A DNA stretch of 64,000 nt, taken from the NCBI GenBank assembly GCA_023374025.1, contig SIJG01000037.1, positions 554,211 to 618,210 on the forward strand. Reading direction: 5' to 3'. The stretch comes from Heterodera schachtii (Eukaryota; Nematoda; Chromadorea; Rhabditida; Heteroderidae). The notes under the pieces were generated by a model. That model was not told where the DNA came from, ran no database searches, and was given only the letters and a program-made list of their open reading frames with translations. Below are positions 56,861-64,000 of this stretch, one piece after another (the stretch's first letter is position 1; each line of letters starts with the position of its first letter). The translations under genes were made by a program, and so were the position numbers.

Positions 56861-57084
56861 AGAACCAAATTGAGATTAACTATGGCTGTCCCCAAATGAA
56901 GTGTTAAATTAAATGTTTTTCTTATAAATTTATTTATGCATTTCATAAATTCTCCCATTTCGACCAATTCTTTTTTTGGGTCCCTCTTTTTTATTGCCTT
57001 AAAATTTTGCCTATAAATTAATTTATTTTGTTTGCTTTTCCAATCATTTTTCTTTCCCCCGTTTTTCCCTCCCATTTTAAAAAA

Positions 57085-57261
57085 ATGAATTTCGTCTTTC
57101 TTTTTCCTCCTCCCTTTTCCTCCATTTTCTCCTTTGTATTATTAATTCGACTTTGTCCAATTCCTTCATTTGCTAATTCCATTGAATTCGGAGCCTTTGG
57201 TTGGGTTTTATTCCAGAGAAATTGTTACAAACTCTTCACCGGTCGTATGAATTTTTCAAAT
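57085..57261 (+). pseudogene. Orphan first exon of C-type lectin, copy 2
   Basis: Same as copy 1, with Cys replaced by Phe in SIEFGAFGW (SIECGAFGW in the other two copies). Loss of this first CTLD cysteine supports decay. It is followed by the same CT-rich tract. Confidence 0.75.
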
Positions 57262-57935
57262 GTTTGAACATTTTCGGGCTCTCTTTCTTCTTTTTTCTCT
57301 CTCTCTCCTGCTCACTCTTTCTCTTCTTTTCTTTTCTTTCCTCTTATCTTTTCTCTCTTTCGCTCTCTGTCCCTCTCTTCTTTTCTCTCCTCTTATCCTT
57401 TCTCTTTTTCGCTCTCTCTCTTCTCTCACTCTCCTCTTTTCTCTCTCTCTGCCTCTCTCTCTTCTCCGCCATATTGGAAAAACTCGATTCCTACAAATAG
57501 AATTGTATACATATATAAGAATTGTATACATATATACATTTATGCGTGCCAAATTCAGATTGTCCTAAAAATTTTACCAAACTAAAACAGGAAATGTTAT
57601 TAGGTATTTAGGTAAGTAAAACTGCAAAAATTCTAGCGAAATCAACCGAATGAACGTGCAATAACAACGTTTTGGAGAAAGTTGCAGCGATATTGGTTGC
57701 CTTTTATCAGGTTAATTAATTTTTTATGTATTCGTTTTGTTTGAGTCGTAAAGGAAATCTTTTCATATGCATCCAACCCATGGCCGGAGATGCAATGCTG
57801 TTTTTTTGTCGTCTATGAACATGCCGAAAGCAGAAAAACTACATGTGCAGAGGTAAAACTGTTGCATTGGCATAGCAAATGAGGCGCGACCTAATTGGTT
57901 TTTATCAAATATGCCGGGTAACCGGGCAGATCAAA

Positions 57936-58546
57936 TTATAACAAAGAAGCGATTTGGGTGGTCAACGCAGTAAAATCACTTCCTTCAAAAACTTCATAAT
58001 ATCCAATCCTGAAACCTTCAGGCAATTCGATGGCTTGGTGACCATTGCGCGCCAACAAGAAGTTGACGAGCAGACGGCAGGTCCTGCCGTTGGCATCCTC
58101 GAACGGATGGATTTTAGCCTGAAAAGGGTTCCCATAGACAAGTTCTATAAATGGAAAATTAATTTTGCGAGAAGCTCCCCCCCCCCGTATCAAATTCACC
58201 CGAGAAAATTTTTAAATGTTCAGGGAAAATTAATAAAAAGAAAATTTCAAGAAAAATTTCCAGCGATTTTTATGAATTCGAATAAAATTTTAAATTCATA
58301 AAATTCAGCATAAAATTAAAAAAAATTGCTAGAAAGTTTTAATTATTTTCTTGAAATTTTCTTATGATTTGTAAGATTTAAAAAAAAAATTACTCATAGT
58401 AAAGGTTATATTTTTGGCATAACAACGTGTAAGGGCAAAATTTTAGAACCTCTATGCTTTACCATGCGAAAGTGTGCTTCGGCGGCAAATGCCGCAATTC
58501 CCGATCCATCGAATCCCTTCACATCCATTTCATTCAGCCCAATTGG
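57936..58546 (-). CDS. Fic/DOC-domain protein, 5'-truncated, copy 2
   Basis: Exons 58546-58463 and 58118-57936 have the same protein sequence as copy 1 across the two exons, including IHPFEDANGR. The donor after AHFRM reads GTAAAG here (GTAAGG in copy 1). As in copy 1, the 5' part of the Fic fold is absent. Confidence 0.6.
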
Positions 58547-58674
58547 CTTAGAATTGGGAAAAAAATAATCTGTGAAAATAAATTGAAAATGAAATTTATC
58601 ACGAAAAAAAGAAAAGACGACGACTTAACATGATTAGTTGGCCATAATGTTTAAAGGCCATTCGTTTTCTTTAG

Positions 58675-58830
58675 GGTGGGTCGGGAAATCCCGATCTTAA
58701 ATTTTTCACTGAGAAAGAATTGATGCGGGAACTCGAAAAGCTGGCATTATTGCCATCTGACAATTTGCAAAAAAGAAAAACAAGTGTTTGCAAAATCCTC
58801 CTGCATCACTTCGAATTGGGATTTCCATAA
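58675..58830 (+). CDS. Unrecognised terminal exon, copy 2
   Basis: Copy of the 55202-55357 frame, with one Lys-to-Glu change near the end (HHFELGFP). The open frame is intact. Confidence 0.3.
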   Translation, partial: GGSGNPDLKFFTEKELMRELEKLALLPSDNLQKRKTSVCKILLHHFELGFP

Positions 58831-58924
58831 ACTAATTGAAAAATAAGTTGCAAAATGTTTAATGAAGTGCTAATTTTTGCAGGTACACGGAAGCTATTGC
58901 AAGTTAAAAACCTCAACATTTTAA

Positions 58925-59710
58925 TCGATTCGTCTCGACGAGCTATGCACGAAAAAGTAGGTCTCCAGTTGCGGAAATGCCAAAAAACCGGGTTTTGAAC
59001 CGGTTTAAAACTCGAAAAATTGAGTGAAAAACTGGGCTCCTGACCCTTTAAAACGGTCAAAGTCGGACAAATTTGGTATCATTCGAAAGCTCTTGATCAG
59101 CTAAGTCTAAAAAACAAGGTATAAATTCGAACCGATGCCATCTAGGCACTGGGACAACTGAGTCCAAGTGAAAATGGACACTTCAGTACCAAAAAATAAA
59201 AAATAAGTTTTCTTATATAATGCAGAAATTCGTTTAGCCTTGAATTTCGAGTATTGCGCTAAAAAACCGCCGCACACTCGACTACGGCGGCCAGTAGGTG
59301 GGGCGAGACTACGGGCTACGGAAGAAGTCCGCGCGTGATCCGCAGGCGGTTGACTGATTGGCGGCCACTACTTGCTCCGTCTTAGCATGCTCCCTTTTGC
59401 GAAATTTTGCTTTTAAATTGGTATTTCCCGTTTATTATTTTTCGGTACTGAAGTGTCCATTTTCACTGGGACTCAGTTGTCCCAGTGCTTAGATGGCATT
59501 GGTTCGAATTTATACCTTGTTTTTTAGATTTAGCTCATCAAAGCTTTCGAGTGATACAAAATTTGTCCGAATTTGACCGTTTTAAAGGGTCAGTGGCCCC
59601 TCTTTTCACTCAATTTTTCGAGTTTTAAACCGATTCAAAAACCGGTTTTTTGGCATCTCCGCAACTGGAGACCTACTTTTTCGTGCATAGCTCGTCGAGT
59701 TGACTATAAT
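58925..59710. repeat. Diverged TA-type fold-back element with GC-rich insert, copy 2
   Basis: Equivalent of 55450-56240, including the GC module at 59260-59397. Confidence 0.7.
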
Positions 59711-59960
59711 ACACCCAAAACTAAATTTTAATTTCCACTTTGTTTAAGACAAGTGAGGAGCATTCGGCCATACGTTAATTGCATGGAGTGTAATCTTGGC
59801 AGACGATGAATTTGTATTGCTGTGTACCGTGAATTTTTCCGCCGAATTTTGATTATGTGGCGGCCGCTAATCGCGCCGAGTTGGTGCCAAAATATCAGCA
59901 ATTTCTGAACCTTTGTTGAGGTTTGATTGAAAAATTAAAGTTTAATTTTTTATTGCCTAG

Positions 59961-60333
59961 GGGAAAGAGTTGTTCCAATTTTGTCCATCGGCAATTTGCT
60001 CAATTGCCGTAAAAGTGCCCCGTGCAGAACCACCGCAAATCATCAATTGCCCATGTGGTGTTATATTTTGCTATGGTTGCAAGAAGGTCGTCAAAAATAA
60101 ATTAATTATCTAATTAACCGTTTAATTCCTTCAGGAATGGCATGGCCCAATTAAGTAAAATTGTCATAATGTTTAGCTGAAAATAACCCATTGTTCTTAG
60201 CTGCAGCTTTTAACAAAATGGGAGAATGAAGCAATTGATGATGACACAAAAGAATAGTTCCGCGATAACACCAAGCCGTGCCCTAAATGCAAAGTTTCGA
60301 AATTCAAAAATTTGACAATTTTTAGTTAATTTA
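59961..60333 (+). pseudogene. RBR E3 ligase fragment, copy 2
   Basis: Same IBR exon, 20-bp exon and stop-interrupted RING2 segment as copy 1, with the in-frame TAG conserved (near 60255). Confidence 0.7.
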
Positions 60334-60416
60334 GAACCAAATTGAGATTAACTATGGCTGTCCCCAAATGAAGTGTTAAATTAAATGTTTTTCTTATAAA
60401 TTTATTTATGCATTTC

Positions 60417-60750
60417 ATAAATTCTCCCATTTCGACCAATTCTTTTTTTGGGTCCCTCTTTTTTATTGCCTTAAAATTTTGCCTATAAATTTAATTTATT
60501 TTGTTTGCTTTTCCAATCATTTTTCTTTCCCCCGTTTTTCCCTCCCATTTTAAAAAAATGAATTTCGTCTTTCCTTTTCCTCCTCCCTTTTCCTCCATTT
60601 TCTCCTTCGTATTATTAATTCGACTTTGTCCAATTCCTTCATTTGCTAATTCCATTGAATGCGGAGCCTTTGGTTGGGTTTTATTCCAGAGAAATTGTTA
60701 CAAACTCTTCACCGGTCGTATGAATTTTTCAAATGTTTGGACATTTTCGA
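60417..60750. repeat. Tandem duplication, partial unit 3
   Basis: It matches the start of the units up to TTTCAAATGTTTGGACATTT, then departs into unique sequence that contains the true second exon of the lectin. This suggests the lectin locus is the ancestral source of that end of the unit. Confidence 0.85.
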
Positions 60751-62106
60751 CTTGAGAATGAGTCAATTCCATTGCTTAGGCCAACAAATTATGCAAAGAG
60801 AAAGGAGCCGAAGCAATTTCGGTAATAGTGTATGTAGTTTGTCCCCCCCCCCTTTTTGAAAAAAAAAATTTTCAAAAATTTTAATGTCATAAAAACAAGT
60901 TTCCTGGGCTTTTCGAGGTCGCTGATCACGAATCCGGCATCCATTTCGGCAAATTCGAAATCCCGGACCCGAATTCGAACAAAAAGTCGAAAATCCAAAT
61001 TTTAGAATTTTGCATTTTTGGTCCAAAATTGCTTTAAATGATCTTTTATTGCAAGGTTCGTGGTTTTCAGAATGTTTCCATGTGTTTACAACATTTTAGA
61101 CGAAAAAAGCAAAATTCGAAAATTAGGATTTTCGACTTGTTGCTCTAATTCGGGTCAGGGATTTCGAATTTGCCGAAATGGATGCCGGATTCGTGATCAG
61201 CGACCTCGAAAAGCCCAGGAAACTTGTTTTTATGACATTAAAATTTTTGAAAATTTTTTTTTTCAAAAAGGGGGGGACAAACTACACTATTACCGAAATT
61301 TCCATTCATTCGTCTTCTGAAAACAAATTTGTTTTCAAAATTGTCGAGCAGGAGATGAGAGTGGGACAGCAGTTGTGCAGCGGGGAAGACGCATTGGAAA
61401 AGTTAGGGAAAATGGCCAAAGATGGGGGGAGGGGTAGGGAAATATTAAGGGGTGCGGAAAAACAAGGGGCAAAGAGCAAAGTGAAGGGAGAGGGGAGGGG
61501 GGGTAAGCGAAAGATAGAAATTGAAAAACAGTTAGGGGGGGGGGGGTTGAGGGAGTGAGGAAAAACGAGGGGAAATGAGGAAAATAAAGAGGAAAGTAAG
61601 CGAGAGGGAAGGGGAGGGAAAGTTAAGGTAGAGGTGGGAGCGGGGATTAGGGGGGCGGGGGGCAACAACACCAGCGAAACACAATGGCTAACGGAGCTTC
61701 TGGATGGGATACAAACGAATACGAGAAGGGAATGCTGGCAAATACAAGTGCAGTTGGACGGATGGCACCCAAATGGACCATTGGGCCGAAGCGCCCGATA
61801 TTCTTGAGAAGCCGAACGGAACAACAATAGCCAAAATGCCGTGGGCACCTGGTCAACCATCGGGCACCGTCGATTGGACACCAAGTAATTAATAGGACGA
61901 ATATACGAAGGAACAACGAGAATCCGTGAATATTTTCAAAAGGGTCAGCCCCAACGGAATGCGTCCAAATGTTATTGGCCAACCAACAATTGTTTGGGAC
62001 CCAAGCGGAGGACGGACAATGGAATGATTTTGAGTGCGGAAGAGAAGTATGCGGAGTGATTTGCAAAAAGAAGGCCAAATCGAAGGGCCAAAGTGAAAAG
62101 CCGTAG
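60558..62106 (+). pseudogene. Secreted C-type lectin gene, exon 2 split by a MITE
   Basis: Exon 1, 60558-60734: signal peptide, then CGAFGWVLFQRNCYKLFTG. Exon 2 starts at 60780 (ANKLCKEKGAEAIS) and resumes after the insertion at 61303 (IHSSSENKFVFKIVEQ). Rejoined, these give the typical CTLD order C...A..C...A.LASIHS-like. Exon 3, about 61698-61885: FWMGYKRIREG, CSWTDGTQMDHWAEA, MPWAPGQPSG. Exon 4, about 61949-62106: ECVQMLLANQQ, GQWNDFECGREVCGVICKK, stop. All CTLD exons are present and in frame apart from the 474-bp insertion, which adds stops. Unless the insertion is removed by splicing, this copy is non-functional. Canonical EPN or QPD sugar-binding triplets are not seen. Confidence 0.75.
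60821..61294. mobile_element. Fold-back MITE inserted in lectin exon 2
   Basis: Ends GGTAATAGTGTATGTAGTTT and inverse AAACTACACTATTACC. Flanking octamers GCAATTTC (60813-60820) and GAAATTTC (61295-61302) differ by one base. It carries the family core (GATCACGAATCCGGCATCC and inverse). Belongs with 15834-16304 and 30994-31918. Confidence 0.85.
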
Positions 62107-62245
62107 CGAAGAGGGAAAAGCGATTGGTGCAAATGCTTTTATCGAATAAAATGCAAAATTTGGTCATAACGACTTCTTCTATGAACACTTTGCATCCAAG
62201 TGCTTATGTGTGCTTCATCTGCTCTTCTCTTTTTTCGCCAATTTC

Positions 62246-62744
62246 TCATGGTTTCGGCGTGGTCGGCGGCGGAGGTGGGGGACCGTTCGGCGGATGCTGT
62301 GCTGCACCTCCCGCTCCCCCTCCTCCGGCGGGCCCACCCCTCTGACGACGGCAAGGCGGTGAAGCGCCCGGCGGAGGAGTGCCCGGCGGAGGGGCGCCCG
62401 GCGGAGGGGTGCCATTGGGTGGCGCACAGTCCGCTTCGTCGTCCGCTTTTTGTTCAGAGTCCTTGCTTTTGTCCTCTCTTTTGGCACGCAAAATGTTGTC
62501 TCGTTTTTTTCGGCCTTTGTTTCCGCCATCCTTCAAAAGGAATCTATTCGCTAATTATAAGCAGTTTTGCTAATGCGACCTTTGGTCCATCGGCGGGTGC
62601 TTTTTTACCGTCCGCCGGGGGTGGAGGGCACCCGGGCGGAAGAGGCGCGGACGACGGATCGGTGGGACACGGCAAATCGTCACAGAGGACGAGGAGAACG
62701 GCGGAAAAGGCGAGTGCCAACGAAAGAAAGGGCAGGCGAATCAT
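62246..62744 (-). CDS. Secreted proline/glycine-rich protein
   Basis: Exon 1, 62744-62580, encodes a clear signal peptide (MIRLPFLSLALAFSAVLLVL) and a Pro-rich stretch (PSSAPLPPGCPPPPADGKK). Exon 2, 62530-62246, begins basic (DGGNKGRKKRDN), becomes acidic, then carries GTPPPGAPPPGTPPPGASPP repeats, a Gly-rich patch and a polyproline tail (NGPPPPPPTTPKP-stop). Both junctions are phase 0. The product is about 149 residues and has two or three cysteines. Such small secreted repeat proteins occur among cuticle, gland and effector proteins of nematodes; no family is recognised. Confidence 0.7.
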
Positions 62745-63100
62745 TTGGGACAGAAAAGGGGCCGAATTGGGAGGGGAGAAGAAAAGAGTGGGCTTAAATA
62801 GAGAGCGAAACAAAGAAAATAATCCCTTCCAATTTAAAACGGACGAATTCGAATCCCGTTTTAATACCCCAAAATTCATGCCAACTAATTATTTTAAACA
62901 CAAACAAATTTAATTGGCCAGCCATTGAAAGAGAGAGAGAGAGAGAGCACAGATTAACTGGTGAAAAACGCACAGATTGATGAGAAAGGTGCGATTTGTA
63001 AATTTATAATGGACATAATTGGAAAATAATTTTACAATGTACAATAGTAAAGCAGAAAATACGGTCCATAAACAGCTTTATCGTCTCTTCTTTTTCCACG

Positions 63101-63596
63101 CTATTTTCCTCCCCAACCGTATCCTCCAGCACCGTTATAGCCTTTGTTACCGTATCCGTACCCAGCAACATTCCCACCATATCCACTGCTTGCGGCATTG
63201 TAATTGCCGACACTGTATCCATAACCTACAGTAAGGTTTTCGTCCGTCTGCCTTCCCAACAGCATTACCATATCCGTATCCAGCGCCATTGTTATTGTAT
63301 CCGCTACCGTACCCATAGCCCGTCGATTGCTGTGGGCCTCTTATGTGAATGTGCACCCGAACCCGTTGATGATGTCGATGGTGGTACTGCTGTTGAAAAT
63401 GGGTGGTGGTGACAAGCTTCTTTCAGAAACAATTCTCGATGTTTACTTGTCCGTTTTCATATCCGCCATATCCGTACCGTTTTGGCCGCGAATGATTTGC
63501 CAAAGAAGCGACTGATGAGGCCAAATTATGAGACGAAACTGCAACAATTGAGGAAGAAAGGACAAAAAGGAGGATAAAAGTGAAAAGAAAATCCAT
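63101..63596 (-). CDS. Secreted Gly/Tyr-rich peptide precursor
   Basis: Three phase-consistent exons: 63596-63447, 63389-63269 and 63225-63101. The precursor has a signal peptide (MDFLFTFILLFVLSSSIVAV), a propeptide ending in a dibasic site (HSRPKRYGYGGYENGQ), a His/Arg-rich segment (YHHRHHQRVRVHIHI) and a Gly/Tyr/Asn-rich tail (GYGYGSGYNNNGAGYGYG, GYGGNVAGYGYGNKGYNG, GGYGWGGK-stop). The layout resembles nematode YGGYG-type neuropeptide-like/antimicrobial peptides (nlp-29 group) and also GYG cuticle proteins. The His/Arg block is unusual for the former. About 131 residues. Confidence 0.75.
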
Positions 63597-63599
63597 TGG

Positions 63600-64000
63600 G
63601 AATTTTGAGAATTATTTTGGGAAAATTGAGGGCGATTCATTCTTTTATAGGCACACAAAGTCAAGTGGACGAACGTCAGCAACAGAGTTAAAAGGAGGCA
63701 ATAAGGCCGAAAAGGAAACATTTGACGAACGGAGGCAAAATTGCTGTGGTTTTGAGTAACTCTTCACATTCGATGACAAATTTATTTTTATTTTGAAATC
63801 TTTTTAATTATAATAAATTTAGTTTTTAATTCAAAATTTAAGAGTTGTTACTTAAATTACGGTCCGGTCAAACCCATACCATAGCATAGATAGGTTCATA
63901 AGATCTTTAAAGATAGCGAAACATTTTGCCAAAGCGGAATTTTTAAATTTGAAATATGACCCCATCTCTCCCTCCCTTCGCGGCTTTGTTCCTTTGTTGT
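63600..64000. other. Right-edge DNA, no gene seen
   Basis: A presumed promoter side for the Gly/Tyr gene, followed by AT-rich DNA (63770-63860). One - strand frame with a hydrophobic start (63721-63443) overlaps the Gly/Tyr gene in another frame and is taken as a shadow. Confidence 0.4.

Larger units (their letters stand above)
53471..56943. repeat. Tandem segmental duplication, unit 1 (3473 bp)
   Basis: The unit begins near CATAAATTTTCCCATTTCG and recurs at 56944 with about 99% identity by eye; corresponding landmarks are spaced exactly 3473 bp (53612/57085, 54463/57936, 55333/58806). It carries lectin exon 1 (+), the Fic remnant (-), an unknown + strand exon, diverged fold-back repeats and RBR fragments (+). 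Confidence 0.95.
56944..60416. repeat. Tandem segmental duplication, unit 2
   Basis: Nearly identical to unit 1; visible differences are single substitutions and 1-bp indels (for example ATGCAGAAATTCG at 59221 against ATGCACGAAATTCG in unit 1). The shared lesions show that the RBR stop and the lectin replacement arose before the duplication. Confidence 0.95.

Noticed and set aside
60821..61294. The MITE as a newborn intron (introner)
   Set aside because: A GT donor exists at the left end, but there is no AG at or near the right border, so removal by normal splicing would not restore the lectin frame. Kept only as a question for RNA data.

Overview
The window is nuclear DNA of a nematode. Its genes are split by short GT-AG introns (about 45-110 bp, sometimes longer) with T-rich acceptors, and it carries nematode-typical families: a GT92/DUF23 glycosyltransferase, the gad-1/WDR70 WD40 gene, a glycine-tyrosine-rich secreted peptide and a secreted C-type lectin. 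Two introns have GC donors. A tylenchid (plant-parasitic) nematode is plausible, but this is inference. All gene models were read by eye from conserved protein motifs and reading-phase agreement across splice sites.

Layout. 1-2538 (-): 5' part of a protein kinase D gene, running off the left edge. 4436-5615 (-): unrecognised type II membrane protein. 6027-8253 (+): GT92 glycosyltransferase. 8361-13140 (-): MARCH6/Doa10-type ER ubiquitin ligase, 19 phase-consistent exons. 13.3-17.7 kb: repeats (a hAT-like element inside a fold-back element, another fold-back MITE, tRNA-like relics). 17706-20489 (-): F-box/LRR gene with two micro-exons. 21-23.3 kb: small uncertain ORFs and a (GA)n tract. 23972-27670 (+): charged protein of unknown family. 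27.8-31.9 kb: a stack of large fold-back elements, one nested and one dimeric. 32122-37574 (+): protein combining an integrase-type HHCC zinc site, a WW-like segment and two zinc fingers. 37754-39953 (-): SLC17-type transporter. 41896-44477 (+): SLC38A9-type lysosomal amino-acid transporter. 44784-47173 (+): BTB-BACK-PHR protein. 47568-48066 (-): small coiled-coil protein. 48794-49432 (-): secreted, Ser/Thr-rich, probably GPI-anchored protein. 50220-53246 (-): gad-1/WDR70.

53.47-60.75 kb is a recent tandem duplication: two almost identical 3473-bp units plus a partial third. Each full unit carries the first exon of a C-type lectin, a 5'-truncated Fic-domain gene and a broken RBR ubiquitin-ligase fragment. 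The third, partial unit joins the rest of the lectin gene, whose second exon is split by a 474-bp fold-back element flanked by 8-bp target-site duplications. The right end holds two secreted-protein genes: a proline-rich one (62246-62744) and a Gly/Tyr-rich one (63101-63596).

The genes do not form a pathway. Themes are ER/lysosome membrane biology (MARCH6, SLC38A9, SLC17), ubiquitination (MARCH6, F-box, BTB, RBR remnant) and secreted proteins at the right end. The most notable signals are the tandem array, the lectin disruption, a recurrent GGTAATA-ended fold-back family with 8-bp duplications, and three introns in conserved genes that lack a 3' AG.
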